38,168 nt of DNA, taken from an uncultured cyanobacterium. Its GTDB lineage: Bacteria; Cyanobacteriota; Cyanobacteriia; Cyanobacteriales; FACHB-T130. The stretch lies in assembly GCA_936920195.1 (NCBI GenBank), contig CAKZHE010000025.1, forward strand, positions 1-38,168, given 5' to 3'. Below, piece by piece: positions 9,723 through 18,879 of this stretch. Within the stretch, counting starts at the first letter, position 1, and the number at the start of each line of letters is the position of its first letter. A program made the position numbers and the translations under genes. The notes beneath the pieces were generated by a model. It was given only the letters and a program-made list of their open reading frames with translations, was not told where the DNA came from and searched no databases.

Positions 9723-9880
9723 GTGGTACAGTGAGCCTGCCGAACTGCTGAATTTTAGGCGGTGTGGGGCGGGTTTAGATCATTTGTCGGTGAGGAGCAA
9801 AGATCTGAGTAAACCCGCCCCTACAAAATACCGACTTGGGTTAATAACTTAGACTCGCTATTGGGAACGAGTGAACTTGG

Positions 9881-11989
9881 CTAAGGTAGCTGCCATACTT
9901 TAACAGTTTTATCCCAAGCACCACTAGCTAGGATTTTTCCGTCAGGACTAAAAGCAACTGAATGGACGGTTTTTCCATGACCAGAAAGAGTCCCTAATTC
10001 TACTCCTGTTTTGGCATCCCAAAGTTTAATAGTTTTGTCATTACTCCCACTAGCCAGGGTTTGATTATCTGGAGCGATCGCTATTGCTTGTACAATATCT
10101 GAATGACCAGTTAAAGTCCGAATTGCTTTGCCAGATTGCCAATTCCAAAGTCTAATAGTTTTATCTTGACTGCCGCTCGCGAGGAATTGACCGTTGGGAC
10201 TAAAGGCAATGGCATGAACGCATTGAGAATGTCCTAGGAGAGTCCGAATTTCATTGCCAGTGCTACTATCCCATAATTTGATTGTTCCATCGCAACTACC
10301 GCTGGCAATAGCCTGTCGGTACGGACTAAATGCCACTGTCTGAATATAATTGGAATGTCCGTTTAACGTTAAAGTGTTTTCCCAGGTATTAAGATCCCAC
10401 AATTTGATAGTTTCATCATCGCTTCCGCTAGCAATAGTTTGACCTTTTTTATCGATGGCAACGGCAGTGACTTTCTTAGTATGCCCAGTCAATGTCCTGA
10501 TTTCTTTTCCAGTTTTGACATCCCATAATTTAATAGTTTTGTCGTCACTACCGCTAACTAAAATTGTGCCATCAAAATTGAAAGCGATCGCCCGCACTTT
10601 TTTGGAATGTCCGCTGAGAGTCCGAATTTCTTCGCCATTCCTTAAATCCCAAAGTTTGATGGTATTATTTTCACTACCCCCAGCTAGAATACCATTGGGA
10701 CTAATTGCCAGTGACCGACCTGTGGTAAGTACCCAGGGATAAACGCCTAAATCATAAATTAATAAACTTTCGCTATAATCTTTAATTGCGGCATCGCGAT
10801 CGCCGATCGCTTGATGAGCAACTCCTCGATTATAATAGGCTGCACGATAATTATTATTTTGTTCAATTGCTTGGCTAAAATCTGCAATGGCATTGCGCTT
10901 TTGTCCCAATTTTGAATAAGCTAATCCTCGTTTATAATAAGCATCAGCATAGTAAGTTTTGGCATCGTCAGCCTTGCTATTAATGGTTTCGCTAAAGTCG
11001 GCGATCGCGTGTTGATAGTCTCCCAATTCGCCTTTGATTGAACCTCTTCTAAAAAGTGCTGCTGGATAATCTAAATTTAGATCGGTTGCTATGTTTAAAT
11101 CTGCCAAAGCTTTCTGATATTCCTTGGTCTGAGTATAAACAATTGCGCGACTGAGATATGCTTCATAGTAATCAGGATTTCTATTAATTGCTTCGGTGAA
11201 GTCTCTCAGCGCTGATTGATAATCTCCCTGTTTAATATACAACTGACCTCGCCCCAGCAAAGGATCAACATATCGATCGGCATCTTCTACAAATTTCGCC
11301 TTTACTTCCATCGCTTTATTATAGTCTGCCATCGTTCGCTCTAAATAGCCTAATTCTGAATAGGCGCGGCCTCTACTCAAATAAGCTTCAGCAAAATTAC
11401 CATCTTTAATTAAAGCATCGGTATAATGTTTAATTGCACTTTCATAATTTCCTTTTTGGCTTTCTTCAATTCCGAGGCGGTAATTTTCTAAAGCTTGAGA
11501 ATTGAATAGGGAAGATCCATTATTATTAATAATTTTAATGAAATTAACTTCTTTGATATTAAAAAAGAAATCAACTCTGCCAATTAAACTAAGGCTGGGA
11601 GAGAAAGCCAAAATATTAGGATCAAAAACGAAATTAGAAAGCAGTTGAAATTTTTGATTTACTTGAACATTTTGAGTTACTTGGAAGTTTTGATTTAGAT
11701 TTAATAAAGCCGGGTTGCCATTAATCAGATTTCCAAAAATAGTAATATCTGGCAAAAAAGATGACACAGCAGTAGCTAAACCTTCTAATTTCGAGAAAAT
11801 ACTTAGTCCAGTTTCAAGGGTAGATTGAGTTGTTGCCTCAGCTATCTGATTGCCAGTCAAATTGGAACTGGGAAGAAATAGCCCAGTTATGCTGATGATT
11901 AATGCGAACAAAATTGCCAAGGAAACTCTAAACAATAGCTGGATTTTATTAGCAATCGCCTTTGAATAGCGACCAGAAAAAAATTGCAT
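9881..11989 (-). CDS. Membrane-anchored TPR and WD40 beta-propeller protein
   Basis: A 702-residue protein. ATG 11989 is chosen because GGAGG lies seven bases upstream; the frame extends to 12037 without such a signal. Residues ~15-45 form a hydrophobic N-terminal segment (signal anchor or signal peptide). Residues ~170-410 contain about seven TPR units (SAIKHYTDALIKDGNFAEAY and similar). The last ~275 residues hold seven WD40 repeats, each closing with KLWD, RLWN or KVWQ, enough for a complete propeller. No enzyme motif is present, so it is probably a scaffold. The low-complexity segment at ~85-165 (LNLNQNFQVTQNVQVNQ) is unusual. Confidence 0.9.
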   Translation of the reverse strand: MQFFSGRYSKAIANKIQLLFRVSLAILFALIISITGLFLPSSNLTGNQIAEATTQSTLETGLSIFSKLEGLATAVSSFLPDITIFGNLINGNPALLNLNQNFQVTQNVQVNQKFQLLSNFVFDPNILAFSPSLSLIGRVDFFFNIKEVNFIKIINNNGSSLFNSQALENYRLGIEESQKGNYESAIKHYTDALIKDGNFAEAYLSRGRAYSELGYLERTMADYNKAMEVKAKFVEDADRYVDPLLGRGQLYIKQGDYQSALRDFTEAINRNPDYYEAYLSRAIVYTQTKEYQKALADLNIATDLNLDYPAALFRRGSIKGELGDYQHAIADFSETINSKADDAKTYYADAYYKRGLAYSKLGQKRNAIADFSQAIEQNNNYRAAYYNRGVAHQAIGDRDAAIKDYSESLLIYDLGVYPWVLTTGRSLAISPNGILAGGSENNTIKLWDLRNGEEIRTLSGHSKKVRAIAFNFDGTILVSGSDDKTIKLWDVKTGKEIRTLTGHTKKVTAVAIDKKGQTIASGSDDETIKLWDLNTWENTLTLNGHSNYIQTVAFSPYRQAIASGSCDGTIKLWDSSTGNEIRTLLGHSQCVHAIAFSPNGQFLASGSQDKTIRLWNWQSGKAIRTLTGHSDIVQAIAIAPDNQTLASGSNDKTIKLWDAKTGVELGTLSGHGKTVHSVAFSPDGKILASGAWDKTVKVWQLP

Positions 11990-12396
11990 ATCAATACCTC
12001 CAAAATTAATTGAATTATAAGTAGCGCTGCGAAACATTAGTTACAAAACTGGGTGGGCGCAAATGGCGATCGCGCCAATAGCTTCGACAGGTTACTTTGA
12101 GCAAATTTCAGGTTCCGCCTTTTGAAGGGGGGGATTAACCAACTGTAACCAGAATAAATCAAATTGGTTACACCAACTTTGCCTAAATACTTATATACTA
12201 CTTTTGAGTGCGGCAAGCAAGTATCTGGGAACATTTCTTTATCCAGATGGCGGCTGGGGGGAATTTATCCTCACTGCCTGCAATCACAAGCATTTCAGCC
12301 ATGCCGTGTCTGGACAAAACCGCGCTCAAGATGCGATCGCTGCCCCAAAAAAAGCTAAAGTGGTAAAAACCAGTCCTAAATCAAGGAATAATCCTC
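11990..12396. promoter_or_regulatory. Divergent intergenic region, no gene recognised
   Basis: This 407-bp stretch separates the leftward TPR-WD40 gene and the rightward DUF4870 gene, so both promoters must lie in it. It contains two HIP1 sites and an 8-bp inverted repeat TGTAACCA/TGGTTACA (12,144-12,151 and 12,165-12,172) with a 13-bp spacer that could be an operator. Short open frames (for example 12,204-12,410) have no family features and overlap the next gene. Confidence 0.4.
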
Positions 12397-12732
12397 ATGG
12401 AAGACTTTGAAAAGCGCAAACTCTTATCCGCTCTATGTCACGGAGCAATTTTTCTCAGTTCTAGCGTTATTTCTGTCGGCATTCCGATTTTGATCTTATT
12501 TCTAGTAGATGATCCTGTTGTCAAAGGTAATGCTAGGGAATCTCTCAATTTTCATATTAATTTGTACATTTACGCTTTTGTTTTTATCCTATTAATCGTT
12601 GTGTTAATTGGGATTCCCTTGCTGGTTATTTTAGGGCTACTCAGTTTCATTATGCCGATAATTGCAATTGTCAAAGTTTTGAGCGAACCCAATCAAGTCT
12701 ATGTCTATCCATACATTTTTCGGCTAGTTTGA
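12397..12732 (+). CDS. DUF4870-family small membrane protein
   Basis: A 111-residue protein with the DUF4870 (Tic20-like) pattern: KRKLLSALCHGAIFL at the N-terminus, a first membrane helix, the conserved DPVVKGNARESLNFHIN loop, then two further hydrophobic segments (FVFILLIVVLIGIPLLVILG and the next helix) ending in IIAIVKVLSEPN. Function is unknown; the fold is a three- or four-helix membrane bundle. ATG 12397 is preceded by AAGGA about ten bases upstream. It is monocistronic and followed by a strong inverted repeat. Confidence 0.85.
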   Translation: MEDFEKRKLLSALCHGAIFLSSSVISVGIPILILFLVDDPVVKGNARESLNFHINLYIYAFVFILLIVVLIGIPLLVILGLLSFIMPIIAIVKVLSEPNQVYVYPYIFRLV

Positions 12733-12781
12733 TGCTGATTTTGAGGAGATTTTTTTAATTTTATCTTTGCTACTCATAATT

Positions 12782-12903
12782 CAATACAGTTCAGTTAACT
12801 AAGTTCGTAGTTGGGCTTTAGCCCTAATCCGGAGAGGGCTGAAGCCCAACTACGAACTTTTGGTTTCTTTTATTTGTGACCATCTACTAACTGAACCGTA
12901 TTG
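12782..12903. repeat. 122-bp foldback element with ATACAGTTCAGTTA-type ends
   Basis: Outer ends CAATACAGTTCAGTTA (12,782-12,797) and TAACTGAACCGTATTG (12,888-12,903) are inverted repeats with one mismatch. Inside, a 25-bp arm at 12,801-12,825 pairs with 12,835-12,859 (GTAGTTGGGCTTTAGCCC versus GGGCTGAAGCCCAACTAC) around a 9-base loop. It has no coding content and looks like a MITE that also forms a strong hairpin between two convergent genes, where it could end transcription from both sides. Confidence 0.65.
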
Positions 12904-12905
12904 GC

Positions 12906-13733
12906 TCATAATTCGGTGGGAACAAAGGCATTCAAACGTTGTTGCAACAACAGTTTGAGAATTGTTTGAGTGACGGCAACTAATCCTAATCTGGCTTGAG
13001 AAAGTTGGGGTGCGATCGCTTTTATTTCCCCCCATATCCGACAATAGCGATGGAATCCATCAAAAGCAGTGGCAATTTGCAAACAACCTGCGGGAGTTAA
13101 AGAGTTAAATTCATCGAGGGTTTGTAACAAACTAGCAATTAGGCGCTGCTCCTGGGGATGGATTAAAATTAGGTTTGGTGGTTCATGGTGGCTTAACCAA
13201 GGGATAGGAGATGGAGCAATTACTTGCCAATTTAAGACTTTTAGATCGGGATCGCTAAGTTGCATTAAACCTTCTTGATGTCCCAAACGCAAGAGGGAGC
13301 AACAGCGAGCGCAGGCATATTGAATGGGAAAGGGATTGATTTGAATAGGGGAGGGTTGGGTAATATCGCTTATTTCTTGAGGAATCGCTAGCCACTGTTG
13401 CAACCAGGCGGCTAAATCGCGATCGCTTAATTGTAAGTCAATCCAACCTTTTGGGGTGGCGGTTACGATTAATTCTGGTAAGATGGGATTTGGAGTTCTC
13501 TGCGATATTTCTGCGACTAAAGCAGCGGCTAATTCTATCTGATTTAACTGCCATTGGTTAGATAATTTAATGGCGATCGCTGACTGATAAGTTATTTTGC
13601 CAGGGGTTGTCAGCAGCTTGAGGGGGATACTTTGAGGCGAACAGGTGCTTTCGATATTTAATCTTTTGGCAATGACAGCGATCGCCCGGATTATTTGATC
13701 TTGCAAAAGCATTTTAATGGCTATCTTGGTCAT
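12906..13733 (-). CDS. Arginyl-tRNA-synthetase-like protein lacking the catalytic core (DALR anticodon domain)
   Basis: A ~276-residue protein that matches the two ends of ArgRS but not the middle. The N-terminal half resembles the ArgRS additional domain 1: AIAIKLSNQWQLNQIELAAALVAEI, then TATPKGWIDLQLSDRDLAAWL in place of the usual GPGFINFRLS. The C-terminal half resembles the DALR anticodon-binding helical domain: QYACARCCSLLR, then EQRLIASLLQTLDEF, AFDGFHRYCRI and RLGLVAVTQTILKLLL. HIGH and KMSKS-type motifs and the Rossmann core are absent, so it cannot aminoacylate; it may bind tRNA. Start choice (13,733, 13,712 or TTG 13,775) is uncertain. It is divergent from the kinase gene. Confidence 0.8.
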   Translation of the reverse strand: MTKIAIKMLLQDQIIRAIAVIAKRLNIESTCSPQSIPLKLLTTPGKITYQSAIAIKLSNQWQLNQIELAAALVAEISQRTPNPILPELIVTATPKGWIDLQLSDRDLAAWLQQWLAIPQEISDITQPSPIQINPFPIQYACARCCSLLRLGHQEGLMQLSDPDLKVLNWQVIAPSPIPWLSHHEPPNLILIHPQEQRLIASLLQTLDEFNSLTPAGCLQIATAFDGFHRYCRIWGEIKAIAPQLSQARLGLVAVTQTILKLLLQQRLNAFVPTEL

Positions 13734-13775
13734 ATCCTTCCCGATTTCCACCCCGAAATCCAGATTAATTATCAA

Positions 13776-14006
13776 TATATATTACCTCAAAAAAATATTG
13801 ACTTCGGGTAAAATTGTCAATCAGCCAACGGCTAGAGATTTAATCATCTGAAAGATGTTTTTTTGAAGTTCTGATTTTTTTGACCAACGAGAATGACAGT
13901 AAATTTGACTTAGTATATTTCCGGAAACTGTCAGCGATCGCTGAAAAATTATCTAGACTTGAGTGAAAACACTGAGTCACTGGATCGCTAGCAGGCTATT
14001 TATCCG
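13776..14006. promoter_or_regulatory. Divergent promoter region between ArgRS-like gene and kinase
   Basis: An AT-rich 231-bp intergenic region with genes reading away on both sides. It contains one HIP1 site within a longer palindrome (TCAGCGATCGCTGA near 13,932). I see no recognisable regulator site beyond that. Confidence 0.35.
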
Positions 14007-15941
14007 ATGATTGGTAAACTACTAAAAGGACGCTATCAAATTGTCCAATTCATCAACGCAGGTGCTTTTGGGCAAATATATTTGGCAGAGGATATTCACC
14101 AACCGGGCTTCCCCAAATGTATTGTGAAATACTTGAAATCTTTTAGTCAAGACCCCCGTTGCTTACCCGCCGCCAAGCGACGATTTATTAGCGAAACTTT
14201 TACCCTCAAAAGACTGGGACACCACGATCAAATTCCCCAGCTATTAGCTTGCTTTGAAGACAAGCAGGAATTTTATTTAGTCCAAGAATTTGTTCAAGGA
14301 CACGCTCTCAATGCAGAGCTACCGATTCGGAATGGCTGCTTAAAATGCTGGACAGAACAACAGGTAATTCAACTGTTGCAAGAGGTTCTGGGTATTCTGG
14401 AATTTGTCCACAGTCAAGGAATAATTCATTGCGATATTAAACCCAATAACTTAATTAGACGGATAGCTGATGATAAGTTATTTTTAATTGACTTTGGGGC
14501 GGTGCAAACCATCCGGGGACAAAGCAGTATTTATCGGCAATATTGGAAAGGCAATCTGCATAATATTTCCTCTAGCTTATTAGGATATACCCCCGCCGAA
14601 CAACTAATTGGTTATACCTGTCCCAATAGTGATATTTATGCTTTAGGGGCGATCGCTATTCAAGCCTTGATTGGTTTAGAACCCTCGCAACTGCAAGCTC
14701 ATCCAGAAACTAGGGAAATTCAATGGCAACATTTGTATCAGGCCAAAACTGACCTCAGCCATAAGTTAGCAGAGATTTTGACAAAAATGGTGCGCTACGA
14801 TTTTCGGGAACGCTACCAGTCCGTATCGGAGGTACTGGCAGCACTCCAACAATTAGCTCATATCCCCGTTCCGGTATTAGTGGGTGGGAATAATCAAGTC
14901 AAAACCTTAAATGTGCGGAGTTTAACGATGAATAGTCAGCCAGAAATCATTTTTGATCCTACGGAACTAGATTTGCCTACGGAGCCAGCTAGTAATGTTA
15001 AAACTACCGCAGTAACAAATAAACCATCTCCCTTATTGACAGGTATGGGAGTAGGGATTGCAGTAAATACGCTCGCTATTTCCTTTGGACTTTATTCTTT
15101 AGTGCATACCGCTACTTCCGACTCCGAGCCGGATATTTTAAATAAAGCCACTGAAGATTATCAACGGGGAGATTTGAATGAAGCGATCGCCCTAGCCGAA
15201 TCCATTCCCAATCATAGTTCAGTTTATCCCGAAGCTCAAGCTGCTATTATGGAATGGCGGCAAGATTGGCAACTGGCGATCGCGCAATTTCAGGCAGTAG
15301 AAAAGGCATTTAATGAGCAGAGGTGGTTAGAGGTAGTGATTGAGGCGCGGAAAATCCCCCCCATTACCTATTGGCAAAATAAGGCGCAATTGTTAGTCAA
15401 GAAAGTTCAACCTCAGATTGATGCTGAAGCGCAAACGTTACTGCAACAAGCTTACGAACAGGCATTGAATAAAGATTTTACTGCGGCGCTGAAATACTTA
15501 CAACAAATTCCTCCCGAAGCATCAGCGATCGCTATTGTCCAACAAAAGCGGGTTGAATATAGCCAAAAGCAAGAAATCAAGGCTGACTATTTATTACAAC
15601 AGGCTTTTAATTTGGCAGCAACTAAAGATTTTCAGGGAGCCTTGGAATATCTGCGCGAAATTCCCCCAGGAACTGCAGCTTATGCCAAAGCAGAAGCTAA
15701 AATTGATGAATATCTGGAAAAGCAACGCATCAAGGATTTTGTGGCGACTACGCCTCCTTTAACTTTGATTCATCTGCCGCAGATACCAGAAGTTCCCCAG
15801 GATAGTAAGGCAGAAACGCCGCAAGATTTAAATCCCGGCAACCGCTTGCAAGAGGCAATGCAACAATACCTGATTAAAACTACTGATGAATTGAATGCTA
15901 CCCCAGAGGAAGCAGAAAAAGCTCCTACTTCGCAACCTTAA
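14007..15941 (+). CDS. Transmembrane Ser/Thr protein kinase with helical repeat tail
   Basis: A 644-residue Hanks-type kinase. The N-terminal kinase domain (about 1-290) has the glycine loop NAGAFGQIYLAE, lysine K41 in CIVKYLK, the catalytic loop HCDIKPNN with D143 and the metal-binding DFG with D162, so it should be active. The HRD arginine is replaced by cysteine, which suggests little dependence on activation-loop phosphorylation. A single membrane helix lies at ~343-367 (GMGVGIAVNTLAISFGLYSLV). Beyond it are three TPR-like helical repeats (ALNKDFTAALKYLQQIPPEA; LAATKDFQGALEYLREIPPG) and a charged tail. The kinase would be cytoplasmic. Its 3' end overlaps the convergent GNAT gene by 17 bp. 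Confidence 0.94.
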   Translation: MIGKLLKGRYQIVQFINAGAFGQIYLAEDIHQPGFPKCIVKYLKSFSQDPRCLPAAKRRFISETFTLKRLGHHDQIPQLLACFEDKQEFYLVQEFVQGHALNAELPIRNGCLKCWTEQQVIQLLQEVLGILEFVHSQGIIHCDIKPNNLIRRIADDKLFLIDFGAVQTIRGQSSIYRQYWKGNLHNISSSLLGYTPAEQLIGYTCPNSDIYALGAIAIQALIGLEPSQLQAHPETREIQWQHLYQAKTDLSHKLAEILTKMVRYDFRERYQSVSEVLAALQQLAHIPVPVLVGGNNQVKTLNVRSLTMNSQPEIIFDPTELDLPTEPASNVKTTAVTNKPSPLLTGMGVGIAVNTLAISFGLYSLVHTATSDSEPDILNKATEDYQRGDLNEAIALAESIPNHSSVYPEAQAAIMEWRQDWQLAIAQFQAVEKAFNEQRWLEVVIEARKIPPITYWQNKAQLLVKKVQPQIDAEAQTLLQQAYEQALNKDFTAALKYLQQIPPEASAIAIVQQKRVEYSQKQEIKADYLLQQAFNLAATKDFQGALEYLREIPPGTAAYAKAEAKIDEYLEKQRIKDFVATTPPLTLIHLPQIPEVPQDSKAETPQDLNPGNRLQEAMQQYLIKTTDELNATPEEAEKAPTSQP

Positions 15942-16443
15942 TAGAACTTATACTGCTTGGGGTGAGTGGATAAACATAATTGGCTGCTATGAGCAAGGTT
16001 GCTGCTTGGGGAGTCAGAATCATTGGGTAGTTTAATTCTGGGTAAATGGGCAATTCGGCGATCGCAAATCCCAATCCTTGATAAAATTTAACTGCATTGG
16101 GTGTAGCATTCAAGCGTAGCAATCCTTTAGTGCCGAAATTGCGCGATTCAATAGCGAGCGATCGCAACAAACAAGATCCCGCTCCTTTGATTTTTTCAAT
16201 CTTATTCCAAGGAGCGGTTAACAGCAGCGAAATATACAGACAATCTTGCCAGGGATAAATCACTGCTGCCGCCTGAAGTTTGGTGTCAGCGAATAAACCC
16301 CGATAGGTAATAGCAGGGTGGTGCGGGAATAGGTGCAATACATCAAAGTAATCATCGGCAAGAATCCCCTGATGGGTTTCTATGTAAGGAAGCCACTGCT
16401 CCTCAATTAGATACCATACCCAAAAGTTACTCCAGCTATTCAC
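15925..16443 (-). CDS. GNAT-family N-acetyltransferase
   Basis: A 172-residue protein with a GNAT layout: a beta strand LYISLLLTAPWN, then the acetyl-CoA loop and helix KIKGAGSCLLRSLAIES, followed by GLLRLNATPNAVKFYQGLGFA, the classic C-terminal GNAT segment. The substrate cannot be inferred. It is convergent with, and overlaps by 17 bp, the kinase gene, so no terminator fits between them. Confidence 0.85.
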   Translation of the reverse strand: MNSWSNFWVWYLIEEQWLPYIETHQGILADDYFDVLHLFPHHPAITYRGLFADTKLQAAAVIYPWQDCLYISLLLTAPWNKIEKIKGAGSCLLRSLAIESRNFGTKGLLRLNATPNAVKFYQGLGFAIAELPIYPELNYPMILTPQAATLLIAANYVYPLTPSSISSIKVAK

Positions 16444-16474
16444 ACATTGCCCCAGCTATTGATATTAGATCTGC

Positions 16475-16885
16475 TATAGCGCGTCTGAATGAGTCGATGC
16501 ACTCCCGTAGGGGCAATCCCCCCGTGGTTGCCCCGATGCGTAGGCGCTAGGCTGTTGACTTGGAGCCTTTTTACGGTGTTTCTGCTCATGCAGTTTCTGA
16601 TCGGTTAATTGGCTTTTCTGACTACCGTTCTAAAGTTTCGATCCCCCTAAATCCCCCTTAAAAAGGGGGACTTTGAGGAATTTTCCGGTTCCCCCCTTTT
16701 TAAGGGGGGTTAGGGGGGATCGGACACGGTTGTTGCATGAATAAAGTTGCTGCAAAACTGATAAAGTGAACAGCCTAGGCAGAGCCTGGGAACCAGATTA
16801 GGAAATATCAGACACAGCTACACATCGGGGCAACCACGGGGGGATTGCCCCTACGGAATTGCACAACTCATTGAGACGCGCTATA
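16475..16885. mobile_element. 411-bp composite element with ~63-bp inverted ends
   Basis: Bases 16,475-16,538 and 16,823-16,885 are inverted copies of one another over about 63 bp with roughly 90% identity (both include TATAGCGCGTCT and GGGGCAATCCCCCCGTGG). Between them are a large palindrome (16,639-16,722), two copies of the CTAG dispersed repeat in opposite orientation (16,547-16,634; 16,726-16,787), and CAGAGCCTGGGAACC. No gene is present. It looks like a nested, palindromic non-autonomous element that fills the whole gap between two genes. Confidence 0.6.
16639..16722. repeat. Long imperfect palindrome CGATCCCCCTAAATCC / TTAGGGGGGATCG
   Basis: CGATCCCCCTAAATCCCCCT at 16,639 pairs with AAGGGGGGTTAGGGGGGATCG ending at 16,722, and a second inner pairing CCCCCTTAAAAAGGGGG forms a small hairpin. 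This C/G-run palindrome is a common dispersed repeat in filamentous cyanobacteria. Confidence 0.65.
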
Positions 16886-16896
16886 TATCCAGTCTA

Positions 16897-18783
16897 CTAC
16901 CGATTTGGTTGACTGGCAGTTAGGGGGCAACTTTGAGCAATGGCGGTTGTTTCTGAGCCGCGCAATTTGGCGATCGCTACCTCAATTTCACTTAGTTTAG
17001 CTTGTAAGCTGCAATACTGCACTTGCACGATTTTCAGTTCTTCCGCCGTGGCTTTTTTCTTGTCGTTAATCTCTTGCAAAGCTACTTTAGTGACTTGGTA
17101 TTGTTCTTCATTGGTTTTGATTTCCTGTTTCAGAGTAGCTGATTTTTGTTCGAGAGCAGCACTTTCGGTTTGGTTAGCTTTCAGAGTTTCATTGGAAGAT
17201 TTAACTTCAATTCGCAAGCCTGCCACGTTTTCTTCCAGAGATCTTAATTCTGCTCTGGCTACTTGTTGTTTATCTTCCGCAGTTTTAGTTTCTTGCCGTG
17301 CCAGGATCAATCTTTCTTCCAAGGATTTCAATTCCACATTAGAAGATTGCAATCTTTCCTGAGTTTGTTGCAGTTCTCGGCTAGTAACTGCATACTTTTC
17401 TTCTAAACTTCTGACCGAAACTTCATTGGCTTGTCGGCGCTCGTCAGAAGTTTTTAGTTCCTGCCGTGCCACTACCAATCTTTCTTCCAAGGATTTTAAT
17501 TCGGCACTGCTAGAACGGTATTTATCTTCAGCAATTTGAGTGTTGTTCTTTGCCGTGGCTATCCGTTGTTCCAAGGATTGGAACTCAAGATTATTCGCTT
17601 TTAAACGTTCTTCAGAAGACTTGACTTCTGCCCTAGCATTAGTTAATTTTTCTTCAGTTTCCCGCAATTGGGCGTTGGAGGCATTCAGCTTATCTTCAGC
17701 AACTTTACTATCGGCTTTCAGGATAGTTAGTTTGTCTTCGTAGGTTTTTAATTCCGTTTTGGAAATTTTCAGCGTTTCTTCCGTGGTTTTAATTTCATCC
17801 CGCAGAGAAACTAATCTGTCTTCCGATTTGCGTAACTCATTTTGAGAAACTCTGACTTTTTCTTCAGCGGCGCGACTTTCGTTTTGCAAAGTATTATATT
17901 TCGCGATCGCCCCATCTAGTTTTGATTCCGATTCCTGCAATTGACTCTGAACTAAAGTTAGCCTGGATTCGGAATTGCTCAAATTTGTCTGGGAAACTTT
18001 CAGCTTTTCTTCAGCGGTGCGAATTTCAGTTTGTAGAGCTACCAATCTTTCTTCAGAAACTGGTTGCGACTGGGATGACGTGGTGGAAGAACGCCGCACT
18101 GCTGTCAGCAATTCCGTACTAACTAAATCGTCAGGTTTAATCGCTAGGGCTTTTTCAATGGAAGCAATTGCTTCTTGAGAGCGATTCAACCGATACAAAG
18201 AAATTCCTCTGCCATTCCAAGAAGAATAATCTTGAGAATCGATTTTCAGAGCTTGATCGTAGGAATCAACGGATTCTTGGTAGCGATTCAGTTGATAAAA
18301 TGCTAACCCTCGCTTTGCCCAGGGAGCGGCAAGATCGGGTTTAACTTGGATAACTTGATTGTAGGCGGTAACTGCGTCTTGATAGCGGCGCAATTCGTAG
18401 AGAGAGTTACCTTTTTCTAAGAGAGCCAAGGGATAATTTGATTTCAGTTTCAGGGCTTCTTCGTAGGAAGAAAGGGCTTCTTCCTGTTTGCCCAAGTTCT
18501 TGAAGGCATAACCCCGCCAGTACCAAGATAACAGAGAATCCGGTTGGAATTTGACTATTTGATCGAAGAGGGCGATCGCTTCTTGATATTGTCCAAGTCC
18601 CAATAATCCGGAAGCTTGTTTAAATAACTCATCCGCATTTAAGGATTGAGCTATAATTTGTCTGGAGACAGCAGGGCGATGAGCAGATACTTGGGCAGTG
18701 GTTTGAGCATTCGCATCAGCTATGCTAGTAGACATTAAAGTACCTAATGCTACTACTACGGGCAGATTCAATCTTGTTTTCAT
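16897..18783 (-). CDS. Exported TPR protein with 28-residue-repeat coiled coil
   Basis: A 628-residue protein. Residues 1-27 are a signal peptide (VVVALGTLMSTS...ANAQ). Residues ~51-220 hold five 34-residue TPRs (EAIALFDQIVKFQPDSLLSWYWRG and so on). From ~243 to ~605 lies one long coiled coil built of about ten tandem 28-residue units, each four heptads, with the consensus xLEERL-x4-xE-K-x2-E-(x)-ELK. Total coil length would be about 50 nm. The C-terminus is short and carries a second cysteine-containing segment. It is probably a periplasmic or envelope scaffold; the partner is unknown. It is a single gene, downstream of the ABC ATPase in the same orientation but 96 bp away. Confidence 0.88.
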   Translation of the reverse strand: MKTRLNLPVVVALGTLMSTSIADANAQTTAQVSAHRPAVSRQIIAQSLNADELFKQASGLLGLGQYQEAIALFDQIVKFQPDSLLSWYWRGYAFKNLGKQEEALSSYEEALKLKSNYPLALLEKGNSLYELRRYQDAVTAYNQVIQVKPDLAAPWAKRGLAFYQLNRYQESVDSYDQALKIDSQDYSSWNGRGISLYRLNRSQEAIASIEKALAIKPDDLVSTELLTAVRRSSTTSSQSQPVSEERLVALQTEIRTAEEKLKVSQTNLSNSESRLTLVQSQLQESESKLDGAIAKYNTLQNESRAAEEKVRVSQNELRKSEDRLVSLRDEIKTTEETLKISKTELKTYEDKLTILKADSKVAEDKLNASNAQLRETEEKLTNARAEVKSSEERLKANNLEFQSLEQRIATAKNNTQIAEDKYRSSSAELKSLEERLVVARQELKTSDERRQANEVSVRSLEEKYAVTSRELQQTQERLQSSNVELKSLEERLILARQETKTAEDKQQVARAELRSLEENVAGLRIEVKSSNETLKANQTESAALEQKSATLKQEIKTNEEQYQVTKVALQEINDKKKATAEELKIVQVQYCSLQAKLSEIEVAIAKLRGSETTAIAQSCPLTASQPNR

Positions 18784-18879
18784 AACTTATCACAAAAGTT
18801 GTAGGGGCGAGACGTAGTTACCAGGTTAAAAGTTCCCTGGTCATAGAAATTTTCTTTTTGATCGCGAAAGGGCGAAGAA

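Noticed and set aside
9655-9852. 65-codon frame after murA
   Set aside because: It is composed of dispersed repeat sequence found in other intergenic gaps.
12204-12410. 68-codon open frame upstream of the DUF4870 gene
   Set aside because: It starts from TTG, overlaps the next gene, has no family features and lies where promoters must be.
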